64,000 nt of DNA, taken from Micavibrio_C sp046294845. Its GTDB lineage: Bacteria; Pseudomonadota; Alphaproteobacteria; Micavibrionales; Micavibrionaceae. A program made the position numbers and the translations under genes. The stretch is taken from assembly GCA_046294845.1 (NCBI GenBank), contig JBKBNU010000001.1, positions 1 through 64,000 of the forward strand, read 5' to 3'. Positions 56,901 to 64,000 of the stretch are shown here, one piece after another (positions within the stretch are counted from its first letter, which is position 1; the number at the start of each line of letters is the position of its first letter). The notes below the pieces were generated by a model, which saw only the letters and a program-made list of their open reading frames with translations, made no database searches and had not been told where the DNA came from.

Positions 56901-57190
56901 ATCCCTTTACGCCCCCCCACACTGACCTGCAAAAGCAGCATTTCCCCATCAGGAATGGCTTTCAGGTTTTCACGACCATTCACTTTATCAAGGTAATCAT
57001 CCGCCCGTTCAAAACCGTAATCCACATCACCGACAAATTGCCGTGCCAGTTTCAGAAGATCAGCCCGCGACGGCTGGGCCTGTGGCGGCTCGGCGGCTTG
57101 CCCCGCGTTTGCAAACAGAAACAGGGCCGCCCCTGTCAGCAGGGCCACGCGCCAGTTACATAAAGCTGTGCGGGGGGTATCAGGCGCCAA
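53969..57190 (-). CDS. Atypical outer-membrane usher of a chaperone-usher-like system
   Basis: A 1073-residue protein. After a signal peptide (about 1-33) there is an N-terminal domain (about 82-205, with 'LLLQVSVGGRKGIIFNQPLV' and 'DILVDDADILISSAMLSKVF') of the kind found in non-classical ushers, then a long beta-barrel-like region (about 240-740) interrupted by a middle domain with 'GWDVELYRGSQYLDVISNADGKFRFRDVQL'. The C-terminal part has a Ca-binding-like 'DKDGDRMFTEGDEP' (about 751-764) and carboxypeptidase-regulatory-like or SdrD-type beta-sandwiches. A TTG start with ACGGA about 6 bases upstream is used. It would export and assemble the pilins encoded divergently. Assignment as usher rests on motifs, length and the divergent pilin/chaperone genes. 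Confidence 0.75.
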   Translation of the reverse strand: MAPDTPRTALCNWRVALLTGAALFLFANAGQAAEPPQAQPSRADLLKLARQFVGDVDYGFERADDYLDKVNGRENLKAIPDGEMLLLQVSVGGRKGIIFNQPLVAIKQGDDVLVSLFDFVNVAQFAIDVKPLEKKAEGWFIRQNRRFMLDGAAMKIEADGQTYNLTEDDILVDDADILISSAMLSKVFGFKGDVSLRYQRLDVAVTADKWPAVERIERALRRKNQKRPPVEQPLQEEPYRMVSVPNVDFSTSYDFSRAGQSGEIKRSRSHNAVIGGDLLGHTVRAVTSGDQMHALQTLSATFKKESDQPELLGRMKAREYEFGDISAVNVPGAVGKKSGVGFRATNRNPYETSDAITEIEGDIAPGWDVELYRGSQYLDVISNADGKFRFRDVQLSAGENKFRLLKYGPLGEIEEEEFTIFSTPRKLTETKDLYEVSVNASDTVLWSRQTPHSHDKYVPIVAGTLEHQLTMDTSVKGGVFTGQQEGHQKTYFHGGGATYWGGTILNAGTTFDWDGAFTSSVTARRNIFGQGFSAGASFKSADYGLYGGQKAPSEYTLDILTRGALPTIFDFNLGNYTVSTSYTENADDRSIQESKLSWSGQLSPVSFSHNLTHNLTKSPESESEELTGRSSFGGRVGRTRWRATTEYKIHPEWHIDTYNLDLSRRLAEDVNGQLLFENIPDTDFTQMQAKVIWNHDNFALSPSLGYNTNRDITATITANVGLAYDEDNNKIAFSGKKISDMGGVSAFVYLDKDGDRMFTEGDEPIQDALVEAIQTRKGGNTDEDGQAFIYELPSDVITDVKLNEYSLFDPFYVSANPGVSIRPRAGHDARIEFPVHNGGELDGTIYVRMPNGKERSGRNLRLHLFDINGNLVGSAATSFDGFFLFQKIHPGDYWLMVDEKDARNSGLIRPLPEKLSFGYDGTLLYGHKIFMRQADEGEVDTPLVIGENYESYINENPSVDVALIRENRIVFNFGTFSSRAMMSLVWYKLKSLYGNNIRGAELLVPLSQTNPAGEDNKHALRATIPDMTMAKAHALCKALMARNTYCRAEILPSGLEKQDPATMKLTVWDGTGL

Positions 57191-57247
57191 AACGAATCCG
57201 TTACCATATGGTTAATAAAATGAAGGCAGGGTTATAAAAGGCGGGGA

Positions 57248-57270
57248 TGAAATATCAGGTGGATATTTCA
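57248..57270. promoter_or_regulatory. Palindrome in the usher/pilin divergent gap
   Basis: TGAAATATC-n5-GATATTTCA is a perfect dyad with 9-bp arms, 58 bp upstream of the usher start. The rest of the 594-bp gap is AT-rich with no gene apparent; it should hold divergent promoters of the usher and the pilin genes. Confidence 0.5.
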
Positions 57271-57784
57271 CATTATATTGTAGAACAGACCCGTATGATG
57301 TGACAAGGCGCTTATAAAACGAATCACTTGCCGAATTTAAAGACTTTCCTCTGTCTGAATTTAACAAAAACAAGACTCCTTTCGTATTTCATTCCTCATA
57401 AAACAAGATCACTATCCAAAGATAACAGGGTTACATACCTCTTGAGAGATCGACAAACGTAGTCAATAGACCGAAACACACCCCGCATCACGCATAGTGC
57501 AAAGGAATCAAATTGCTAGCTTCATTTTGCACAATAATTTTCTCAGCGATTATCAAAAATTATCAGCTACAAAAAAATCTTATTTTTATGTCCAAAGCAT
57601 AGGATCACAGAATTGTCAGAATACAAATTATCCTGCATTTATAATACATTAAGGATGAATTAAGACTTATTGTATGATAATGGTTTCTAAGCATGCACCT
57701 GGTTGTGTCATGCACGATCAGGTAACGATCCCCGCAAAGGATCAACCAAATTAGTAACCCTAGGGCAAAACAAGGAGAAACCTT

Positions 57785-58483
57785 ATGAAACTTACTAACC
57801 TCGCAAAAATGGCGATGATCGGCGCAGTAGCGCTGGGCTTTGCCATGTCCGGCCAGGAAGCCAAAGCGCAGTGCGCCGTAACTCAGGCCGTAACATTCGA
57901 TGCACAGGTTCCTGAAACAATGGATATTTGTGCGACCATCGACAACCAATTCGATACAACCGTTACAGACGTCGACTTTGAAACAATCGGTGCGACGTCA
58001 AATGTGGGCGAGTATGGCTGTTTGATCATGGATGCCGTAGCCGCTGGTACCATCGACGAAGACAACACAGCCGTTGGCTGTAGTGATACGGATGGTATTG
58101 CCCGTCTGGTATCCGATGATGAAGCCGGTACACCGGGGTTGATTGCCATATCTGGCGCCTTCCCGAATCAGGAAGTTCGTCTGCAATTTATCATGGGCAC
58201 AGCCGCTGGTGATGAGGAATTGACCTGCCAAGGTACAAGCCCTCCTCTACTTATTGGTCGCCTGTTCACAGATCAGGCAACAACAGTTGCTGAATGGAAT
58301 CTGGATGACGGTGCTGATAACACCGCACGTAATGCCGCCGCCGTTATCGGTGCTGCCGATACGGATGTTTCCGGTGATCTGGACATCTATATCGGTGCGG
58401 AACTGCGTACAGATGAAACAAGTGGCGCACCATATGAATCTGGTGCATGTGCCGGTGATTTCGACGTGACACTGTTCTACTAA
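57785..58483 (+). CDS. Major pilin candidate, DUF4402-like, 232 aa
   Basis: A secreted protein with a signal peptide cleaved near 'EAKAQC', then a beta-strand-rich sequence with six cysteines ('ICATIDN', 'YGCLIMD', 'VGCSDTDG', 'LTCQGTS', 'GACAGDF'). It ends in an alternating beta pattern '...ESGACAGDFDVTLFY', as in DUF4402 and other usher-dependent subunits, whose last strand is donated or accepted on polymerisation. It has the strongest ribosome binding site of the cluster (AAGGAG, 8 bases before ATG) and is followed by a terminator, which fits an abundantly made main subunit. Confidence 0.72.
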   Translation: MKLTNLAKMAMIGAVALGFAMSGQEAKAQCAVTQAVTFDAQVPETMDICATIDNQFDTTVTDVDFETIGATSNVGEYGCLIMDAVAAGTIDEDNTAVGCSDTDGIARLVSDDEAGTPGLIAISGAFPNQEVRLQFIMGTAAGDEELTCQGTSPPLLIGRLFTDQATTVAEWNLDDGADNTARNAAAVIGAADTDVSGDLDIYIGAELRTDETSGAPYESGACAGDFDVTLFY

Positions 58484-58499
58484 TTTCCAGTCTTTTGAC

Positions 58500-58536
58500 A
58501 AAGCCCGCTTGCCAGATCGGTAAGCGGGCTTTAGTT
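58500..58536 (+). terminator. Terminator or attenuator between pilin 1 and pilin 2
   Basis: An 11-bp perfect stem AAAGCCCGCTT / AAGCGGGCTTT (58500-58510 and 58522-58532), followed by AGTTT. It lies between the first pilin gene and the second, whose start at 58544 is only 11 bases later. It likely limits expression of downstream genes. Confidence 0.75.
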
Positions 58537-58543
58537 TATTGAT

Positions 58544-59170
58544 ATGGACGCCAGCAAGACAATCCCCCTTTTGATTATTGCCGTAATGCTCATCCCCTGC
58601 GCGAGTATGGCTCAAGTGGCCGTGAGCAACGGTGTACCCGTGATGATTGCCGCTGACGCCGAGATGGATAATGATTTTGCCGTGAATGTCACCGATGTCG
58701 ATTTCGGCACGATTGCCGTCACAGCCCGCAGCGGCCAGACCGGCGAATTGATCATGAGCGCGAATGGCGCACTGGATGACGTTACGGGTAACAGCGATCC
58801 CGTCGCCCGTATCATATCGAACGGGGCGGGCAATACACCGGGGGAACTGGAAATCAGTGGCGGCCTGGCAAACCAACAGGTGACCATCCGTTACAGCAAC
58901 GTGGTTGACATGACCTGTGTTTCCGGATGCTCGGGCTCGCCGCCCGACCTCATCGTTTCCCGTATTGTTGATAATGCTGCCGATCAGGCCGCCCTTTGGT
59001 CGGTTGATGATGCCGACCCCGATGGCGATGCCACGCCGGGTCTTGTCACCACAAATGGCGCAGGTGAAGCCACCGTCAATATAGGGGTATCCATCCGTAC
59101 CGAAAACACGGATACACCCTACCAGTCCGGCAACTATGTCGGATCGTTTAACGTGACGCTGGAGTATTGA
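58544..59170 (+). CDS. Pilin-like subunit, DUF4402-like, 208 aa
   Basis: A signal peptide ('LLIIAVMLIPCASMAQ') precedes a beta-rich domain resembling DUF4402: 'VTDVDFGTIAV', 'GELIMSANGALDDV', 'ISGGLANQQVTIRYSNVVDMTC' and the end 'YQSGNYVGSFNVTLEY'. It is a paralogue of the first pilin: the pattern 'TV/NVTDVDFxTI', 'C.G.SPPxLIxxR', and the closing 'YxSGxYxGxFxVTL' occur in both. No clear ribosome binding site is seen because the terminator stem lies just upstream. It is likely a minor or tip subunit. Confidence 0.72.
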   Translation: MDASKTIPLLIIAVMLIPCASMAQVAVSNGVPVMIAADAEMDNDFAVNVTDVDFGTIAVTARSGQTGELIMSANGALDDVTGNSDPVARIISNGAGNTPGELEISGGLANQQVTIRYSNVVDMTCVSGCSGSPPDLIVSRIVDNAADQAALWSVDDADPDGDATPGLVTTNGAGEATVNIGVSIRTENTDTPYQSGNYVGSFNVTLEY

Positions 59171-59172
59171 TG

Positions 59173-59652
59173 ATGAAAGGTTTTTTTTGCATCGCTCTCC
59201 TCTGTACCTTCATATTCCTTCCCCTTTCCGCGCAGGCGCAAACCCAGATGACCGAAGTGACCGCCCTGACTTTTGGAAAATTTTCCCTGCGTGATAATGA
59301 CTCGGCCCATGAGCTGACCGTAAGCGCCGTCGATAATTCGGTCAGCGCGGCACCAGAATTTGTCATAGATATTTCACCGGAGCGTGGCGAGTATTTTCTG
59401 GAGGGGTTTGACCCCGGTACCGAAGTTACCATCACCGTCGATAATGGAGGCCTTACTCTCAATGGCGGTGGCGGCACCGAAGTCTTTGCCATCATCAATT
59501 ATACGGTCAGCCCCAACCCCATCACCCTGAATGGTTCGGGCGAAGGTACATTCTATGTCGGCGCGACCTTGCGGTCCTTGGGCAACGGTGTAAGCTATGA
59601 TAGCGGTTCCTATCAGGATGATCTGAACATCACGTTTGACTGGATACCCTAA
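59173..59652 (+). CDS. Small pilin-like subunit, DUF4402-like, 159 aa
   Basis: A signal peptide ('LLCTFIFLPLSAQAQ') and a beta-rich domain that begins 'TEVTALTFGKFSL' and ends 'LGNGVSYDSGSYQDDLNITFDW', matching the DUF4402 ending pattern. It is shorter than the other two and has no cysteine beyond the signal. GGAG sits 8 bases before the chosen ATG; the frame overlaps the previous gene's stop, so translation is coupled. Probably a minor subunit or adaptor. Confidence 0.68.
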   Translation: MKGFFCIALLCTFIFLPLSAQAQTQMTEVTALTFGKFSLRDNDSAHELTVSAVDNSVSAAPEFVIDISPERGEYFLEGFDPGTEVTITVDNGGLTLNGGGGTEVFAIINYTVSPNPITLNGSGEGTFYVGATLRSLGNGVSYDSGSYQDDLNITFDWIP

Positions 59653-59697
59653 AATATAAAAACGGCTTGGCTTGAACATAATACAGGAGTAAATAAT

Positions 59698-60558
59698 ATG
59701 AAAAAAATCACCCTTGTTCACAAAACCCTTCTGACTGCGCTTGTATTGACCACCCTCGGTCTACCTGTTGCCCCCAAAGCGTTTGCGCAGGCCATGATCA
59801 TGCCCGTGCGTGTGACATTCGAAAACCGTGACCGGATGCAGGAAATCACCTTGTTTAACCCATCGCGTACAGCCCCCGTGACTTATAAACTGGAATGGCT
59901 CAACCGCCGTATGACAGAAGACGGAAACTATGTGGCAACTGATGGTCCTTTGAACCCCGAGCTTGATCCGGAAACAGCCTTGCTGTTCAGCCCCAAACAA
60001 ATCACCTTACCGCCTAACGGAAAACAAAAACTCAGAATCTCCCTACGTCGTCCTGCCGACCTCCCTGATGGCGAATACCGCGCCCACCTGAATGTGGTGC
60101 GTCAAGGTAACACCCGTGCCAACACACGTATGGGCAGCGTGGATGCAGAAGGCATGACCGTGAAGATGGGTATGAATGTGGGCATTGCCATTCCGGTAAT
60201 TGTCCGTCAGGGCGGCCCTTACGATTCAACCGCCGCCATTAACCCGCCACAATTCCTGCCTGCATCAGCGGATGGTAAACAACCAGCCAAAATCCAGTTT
60301 GATCTGACCCGCACAGGTAAATACAGCACGAATGGAAATATCACCGTTTACTGGACCCCTGTGGGTGGTGAAGAACAAGAAATTGCCATGCGTAGTAACG
60401 TAAAGGTTTACCACGAGATCAATCGCCTGCAGGTGACCATGCCCCTCAAAAAGGGACTAACGCAGATTTCAGGCGGTAAAGTGCGTATTGTTTATGAAGG
60501 CATCGAGCCTGACGATGGCATCAAATTCGATGAAAAGACCTTCGCCATCGGCGGGTAA
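59698..60558 (+). CDS. PapD-like periplasmic chaperone
   Basis: A 286-residue protein with a signal peptide cleaved after Ala-Phe-Ala (near 30). It is organised as two Ig-like domains: the first starts 'MIMPVRVTFENRDRMQEITLFNPS' and holds 'LRISLRRPADLPDGEYRAHLNV', the 'GEYR' pattern of pilus chaperone G1 strands, while the second carries 'IQFDLTRTGKYSTNGNITVYW'. Family members donate a strand to subunits so they can be delivered to the usher. AGGAG lies about 8 bases before the start. It is longer than PapD (about 220 residues). Confidence 0.8.
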   Translation: MKKITLVHKTLLTALVLTTLGLPVAPKAFAQAMIMPVRVTFENRDRMQEITLFNPSRTAPVTYKLEWLNRRMTEDGNYVATDGPLNPELDPETALLFSPKQITLPPNGKQKLRISLRRPADLPDGEYRAHLNVVRQGNTRANTRMGSVDAEGMTVKMGMNVGIAIPVIVRQGGPYDSTAAINPPQFLPASADGKQPAKIQFDLTRTGKYSTNGNITVYWTPVGGEEQEIAMRSNVKVYHEINRLQVTMPLKKGLTQISGGKVRIVYEGIEPDDGIKFDEKTFAIGG

Positions 60559-60634
60559 CCCCTTCTTTTTGGCCATAGATTCGTCATCAGAGTTGACCGC
60601 CTGACTCCGAGGCCGTAACCTTGATATATGGTGA

Positions 60635-60653
60635 TTCGCCCAGAAGGGGCGAA
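60635..60653. repeat. Hairpin before the AMIN lipoprotein gene
   Basis: TTCGCCC and GGGCGAA with a 5-base loop in the 160-bp gap before the next gene. No T run follows. It may be part of the leader of that gene; function unknown. Confidence 0.35.
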
Positions 60654-60718
60654 AGACCATGAGGTTCAACTACTAAGTTCAGGATTTCCATCCCTTGAAG
60701 TCCAGCCACTGGACGTCC

Positions 60719-61798
60719 ATGCCGGTTGTCTCCGGCGCGCATCTATGGTTATCGAACTTCACACGACAGACGCTGGTTCTGTGCGTGTGCATTTGCACAT
60801 CTGCCCTCCTGAACGGGTGCGGTGGTGCGGGTAGTCCAACCTCTGGCTTGTCTGAAACCTCGACAACGTCCGAAAACTCCAGCAATCCCAGCATCGTAGC
60901 GCCCCTGATCCCCGGAACCGGCCCGCCCGGTTCCGACCAGCGGCCACCCAAGCCCGGCGAATCCGGCCGCCCGATCGGGGCAGACGGCCTGCCGCAGCTT
61001 CAGGTCAAAGGGATCAACTACGAACAGCTCTTTACCGAGCGTCTTGACAACGACAAACAGCGTTTTGATCGTCTGGAGACGGCTGTACTGGAGCTGCGGC
61101 GCGACTTTGAATCTGTCCTGCCTTCACTGATCCGGCTGGTCGCGGTCGAAAACGATATCCAGAACCTTGTAGGACAACTGGAAACCCTGCTGGACGGGGA
61201 ACCTCCGGCCCCTGCCGCACCCGCCCTTCCGCTTGATCCTGTAGAACCGGAGCCGATTGCAACTCCCGAGCCAACGCCGACACCTGCGCCTGCGCCTTCT
61301 CCTGCGCCCGCACCGGCTGCTTCCCAAGCGCCTGCGACACCTCCCGTTTCATCCCCCCCCAGCACCGTATCGGCAGCCTTACATGAAGCCTCGGCCGCGC
61401 CTTCACCCATGGTGAAGGCCGAGCCTGAAAAGGCTGCACCGATTCCTGTATCCGCGGCAGAAGGTCAGCAGATTACAGGCTTGCGCTTTGGGGGGAGTGG
61501 TGGAAAAACCCGTATCGTCTTTGATGCGGTCAAACCTGTGACCTACACCAAGGATCTTGATAACAGCGAAAATCTGCTGGTCATCGAATTACCGGGAACG
61601 GGTTGGAGTACTGCCGCACAAGGCAAAGGCCCCTCCTCATCCGTGGTTGATTCATGGTCAAGCCAGCCCACAGGGGATGGCGGCAGTCGTGTTGTGATGG
61701 TTCTGAAAAAACCGGTCACTGTTGCGTATGAGGGTAAAGTCGGTCCGGAAAGTGACAACCCGTATAACAGGTTGGTACTGGATCTGGCGGCAAACTAG
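60719..61798 (+). CDS. AMIN-domain lipoprotein
   Basis: A protein of about 359 residues. The lipobox 'SALLNGC' (Cys34) makes it a lipoprotein. After a polar linker come a charged coiled-coil region ('EQLFTERLDNDKQRFDRLETAVLELRRDFESVL'), a Pro/Ala/Thr linker (about 155-225) and at about 250-359 an AMIN domain ('ITGLRFGGSGGKTRIVFDAVKPVTYT...LLVIELPGTG'). AMIN domains bind peptidoglycan and occur in amidases and secretin-type pores. I prefer the ATG at 60719 to a TTG at 60695. It follows the chaperone on the same strand and may anchor or guide the assembled structure. Confidence 0.75.
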   Translation: MPVVSGAHLWLSNFTRQTLVLCVCICTSALLNGCGGAGSPTSGLSETSTTSENSSNPSIVAPLIPGTGPPGSDQRPPKPGESGRPIGADGLPQLQVKGINYEQLFTERLDNDKQRFDRLETAVLELRRDFESVLPSLIRLVAVENDIQNLVGQLETLLDGEPPAPAAPALPLDPVEPEPIATPEPTPTPAPAPSPAPAPAASQAPATPPVSSPPSTVSAALHEASAAPSPMVKAEPEKAAPIPVSAAEGQQITGLRFGGSGGKTRIVFDAVKPVTYTKDLDNSENLLVIELPGTGWSTAAQGKGPSSSVVDSWSSQPTGDGGSRVVMVLKKPVTVAYEGKVGPESDNPYNRLVLDLAAN

Positions 61799-61808
61799 AA
61801 AAAAGTAA

Positions 61809-62687
61809 TTACTTCAGCTTTTCCTTTGTTTTGGAAAAATCTTTCCAGTAAGTCCCTGTGCCCTGACGCAGGACCTTATCCGTGCTTTCCAGCACAAACG
61901 GAGTCAGTTGCGGTTGCTGGCGGAAGGATTCATACAAAGGCAGGAAGGGTCTTTCGACCGCCTGCTTGAAAAGATCTTCGAAGCTATCAATAACGAAATA
62001 GGTTGCCTGAAAATCATCGATGTAATAACCCGTCCGCATGCAACGTTCGAGATCGAACTGGACAAAGTTCGCGGAAGGGTCTTCGGCGACGTAACGTGAC
62101 TCGCCATAGGAAGAGCAAATACCCGCCCCAAAAATTTTGATATCGGCCCCATTCTTTATCAGACCGAATTCAATCGTCCACCAATTCAGGCGTGCCAGAT
62201 ATTTAACCCCCTTATGGGCGATGGCATTATCACCGGCACAGCCATAGGCATGCATATAATCGGCATAAGCGGGATTGGTCAGGAGCGGGATATGACCGAA
62301 CACATCATGGAAAATATCGGGTTCTTCCAGATAGTCGAGCTGTTCCGGTTTACGAATAAAATTCCCCGCCGGAAATTTACGGTCGGATAGCATGTCAAAG
62401 AAAGGCCGCGACGGAATAAGGCCCGGGACAGCCACCACTTCCCATCCCGTAGCCTTGCGCAGGTTACGGTTCATAACTTCAAAATCGGGTACATTATCAG
62501 CGGTAATGCCCAAAACCTTCAGCCCTTCCAGATATTCTTCACAGACATGGCCTTTGAGGGTTTTCATCTGGCGATCGAAAAGCGTACCCCATGTCCGGTG
62601 GTCTTCGGCGGTATAGTTCTGCCAGCCCTGATCGATGATGCATTCATCCGCGTTGGTTACATTCAGTACAGCATGTCCATCAGCCAT
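61809..62687 (-). CDS. phhA: Phenylalanine 4-monooxygenase
   Basis: A 292-residue non-haem iron enzyme that hydroxylates phenylalanine to tyrosine using tetrahydrobiopterin. The iron ligands lie in 'HDVFGHIPLL' (two His) and in 'WWTIEFGLI' (Glu); 'AGDNAIAHKGVKYLARLNW' and 'GICSSYGESRY' are further conserved parts. I set the start at 62687, with GGAG about 7 bases upstream; the frame extends 62 codons further but unlike the family. The start overlaps the end of maiA by 8 bases. It is the first step of the phenylalanine to fumarate route. Confidence 0.95.
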   Translation of the reverse strand: MADGHAVLNVTNADECIIDQGWQNYTAEDHRTWGTLFDRQMKTLKGHVCEEYLEGLKVLGITADNVPDFEVMNRNLRKATGWEVVAVPGLIPSRPFFDMLSDRKFPAGNFIRKPEQLDYLEEPDIFHDVFGHIPLLTNPAYADYMHAYGCAGDNAIAHKGVKYLARLNWWTIEFGLIKNGADIKIFGAGICSSYGESRYVAEDPSANFVQFDLERCMRTGYYIDDFQATYFVIDSFEDLFKQAVERPFLPLYESFRQQPQLTPFVLESTDKVLRQGTGTYWKDFSKTKEKLK

Positions 62688-63342
62688 GAATACGCTCCAG
62701 ATCAGGGGGTGAGTCTTCTTGATTTTCGGGGGCAGCCAGACGGAAAGCCTCCAGCTGGCGGCAATTTTCTTCAATCCGGCAGCAAAGGGGCAAATCCGCA
62801 AGCGGCAACTGGTAACGGCGCATATTATACATTTGCGGCACAATACAAAGATCAGCCATGCTGACCCTATCACCGCAAGCGTAAGCCCCTACCCGCCCGC
62901 CTTCGCGCAAAACAGCCTCGACAGCCTGCATCCCCATCAGGGCCCAGCGCGCGTACCATTCATTTTTCTTCTGGTCATCCGCACCAAAATCGGCAGCAAG
63001 CGCTTTTAGAATGCGCAAGTTGGTAACAGGGTGGATATCGGTAGAAATAATATATGAAATTTGCCGGATATAGGCTTTTTGCAAAGCATCCCCATAAACC
63101 AGAGCCGGTTCAGGCTTGATATCATCAAGATATTCCATGATAGCAAGTGACTGCGTCAAAACCTTGCCGTCATGCACCAGTGTCGGTACCGCCTGCATAG
63201 GGTTAAGCCTCTTGTAATCATCACTATGCTGCTCGCCTTTAATCAAGCTTACCGATTGTTGTTCATAGGAAAGCCCTTTTAAATTAAGGGCAATTCGTGT
63301 GCGGTAAGCGGTGGAAGACCGGAAATAACCATAGAGTTTCAT
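62680..63342 (-). CDS. maiA: Maleylacetoacetate isomerase
   Basis: A 220-residue zeta-class glutathione S-transferase that isomerises maleylacetoacetate to fumarylacetoacetate in tyrosine degradation. The active-site motif is 'YFRSSTAYRTRIALN' (residues about 6-20), followed by 'NPMQAVPTLVHDG' and 'QSLAIMEYLDD'. The ATG at 63342 shares a base with the stop of the upstream hydrolase gene (TGATG). It lies between fah and phhA, so the operon covers three steps. Confidence 0.94.
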   Translation of the reverse strand: MKLYGYFRSSTAYRTRIALNLKGLSYEQQSVSLIKGEQHSDDYKRLNPMQAVPTLVHDGKVLTQSLAIMEYLDDIKPEPALVYGDALQKAYIRQISYIISTDIHPVTNLRILKALAADFGADDQKKNEWYARWALMGMQAVEAVLREGGRVGAYACGDRVSMADLCIVPQMYNMRRYQLPLADLPLCCRIEENCRQLEAFRLAAPENQEDSPPDLERIHG

Positions 63343-64000
63343 CAAGACTTCACCACCTTCTGCTTGATCAGGCCGAATATATCCTGCCCTGCTTCGTCTT
63401 GCGCTGTAATCGCAATCACATCACCATACTTCATGAAGGGCGTCTTAAATTCGCCTTGATCGATCTTCTCAATCATTCTGATTTCAGCAAGGCAGCTGAT
63501 ACCGGCGGCGCGATCACGGTTCGAAACCGTGCCCGAACCGATAATCGTCCCCGCCCCCAAGGGCCGCGTACGGGCGGCATGGGCAATCAGCTGGCCGAAA
63601 TCAAACTGCATATCGGCGCCCGCATCAGGCCTACCCACCTCTTGCCCGTTCAGAATGCTGATAACAGGCTTGTGCAACTTGCCATTCTTCCAGCAAGTCC
63701 CCAAAGAAGCAGGTGTCACCGCCACAGGAGAAAAGGCACTGGGGGGTTTGCTCTGGAAAAAACCAAAGCCCTTGGCAAGTTCCTGCGGGATGAGATTCCG
63801 TAAGGATACATCATTCATCAGCATGACAAGCTTGATATGGTGGCCCGCCTGATCGGCTGCAACACCCATCGGTACATCATCGACAATCACGGCGACTTCG
63901 GCTTCAAAATCGATACCAAAATCTTCGGACGGGACAGGAATATCGTCACGCGGTCCGCGAATAATATCGGATACGGCCTGATACATCAGAGGGTCATGCA
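63342..64000 (-). CDS. fahA: Fumarylacetoacetase, N-terminal part beyond the window edge
   Basis: The frame is open to the right end of the window (about 219 codons seen), so the gene is truncated by the edge and not by mutation. The metal-binding 'DFGIDFEAEVAVIVDD', 'VMLMNDVSLRNLIPQELAKGFGFFQSKPPSAFSP', and 'TIIGSGTVSNRDRAAGISCLAEIR' are characteristic of FAH-family hydrolases. The codons just upstream (His-Asp-Pro-Leu) lead into the family's 'LMYQ', so the ATG at 63986 is internal. It cleaves fumarylacetoacetate to fumarate and acetoacetate. Confidence 0.93.
   Translation of the reverse strand, partial: HDPLMYQAVSDIIRGPRDDIPVPSEDFGIDFEAEVAVIVDDVPMGVAADQAGHHIKLVMLMNDVSLRNLIPQELAKGFGFFQSKPPSAFSPVAVTPASLGTCWKNGKLHKPVISILNGQEVGRPDAGADMQFDFGQLIAHAARTRPLGAGTIIGSGTVSNRDRAAGISCLAEIRMIEKIDQGEFKTPFMKYGDVIAITAQDEAGQDIFGLIKQKVVKS

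Noticed and set aside
58247..58876. Minus-strand frame of 209 residues across the first and second pilin genes
   Set aside because: It is antisense to two genes with signal peptides and good family resemblance, and its composition (His/Cys/Arg-rich) is that of a shadow frame.
63342..63986. Fumarylacetoacetase gene starting at the ATG at 63986
   Set aside because: The frame is open to the window edge and the codons before the ATG encode the family-like His-Asp-Pro-Leu, so this Met is internal.

Overview
The window reads as part of a chromosome of an alphaproteobacterium of middling GC content. The signs are the rRNA operon order 16S-tRNA-Ile(GAT)-tRNA-Ala(TGC)-23S-5S, an initiator tRNA of alphaproteobacterial type, a hemC/hemD/Mic60/hemY cluster (the Mic60 neighbourhood is an alphaproteobacterial signature), a YhhQ-type queuosine-precursor transporter and tyrosine catabolism genes. 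A genus cannot be named from the sequence alone; a free-living Rhodospirillales- or Micavibrio-like bacterium is a reasonable guess.

Positions 1-8.74 kb look like one end of an integrative and mobilizable element. It holds two AT-rich orphan genes, a MOBQ-type MobA/MobL relaxase with a probable oriT just upstream, a hipBA module with three operator-like palindromes and a third gene, an ArdA-type antirestriction gene and a tyrosine integrase pointing away from the 3' end of tRNA-fMet, the likely attachment site. The other element end is not in the window.

Positions 8.7-16.3 kb carry tRNA-fMet, cspA (with a terminator-like hairpin in its leader), yhhQ and a complete rRNA operon on the minus strand with its promoter, terminator and the inverted repeats that form the 16S and 23S processing stems. 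Positions 16.6-25.2 kb are a polysaccharide locus: a long SLBB export protein and a GT2 transferase on the plus strand, then Wzy-, GT4-, Wzz- and GT2-type genes on the minus strand, joined by a TauE/SafE permease. Positions 25.3-44.7 kb are mostly housekeeping: an omega-aminotransferase, a rhomboid protease, hemY, a HemD-HTH-Mic60 fusion, hemC, tsaD-gpsA-EVE, three tandem alpha/beta hydrolases and ligA.

Positions 43.8-53.9 kb are an accessory stretch: an orphan LamG-like gene behind two terminators, a TPR-sulfotransferase, a LysM protein, a tandem-repeat secreted protein next to a lipoprotein sharing a module with it, coiled-coil hypotheticals and a NhaD-type antiporter. Positions 54-61.8 kb form a divergent chaperone-usher-like locus: a 1073-residue usher on the minus strand faces three DUF4402-like pilin candidates, a PapD-like chaperone and an AMIN-domain lipoprotein on the plus strand. 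The right end (61.8-64.0 kb) is a phhA-maiA-fah operon for phenylalanine/tyrosine degradation, the last gene cut by the window edge.

The items most worth a second look are the HemD-HTH-Mic60 fusion, the atypical chaperone-usher locus, the attenuator-like hairpin in front of cspA, the oriT/relaxase pair and the repeat-protein/lipoprotein pair. All family calls were made by eye without database searches.
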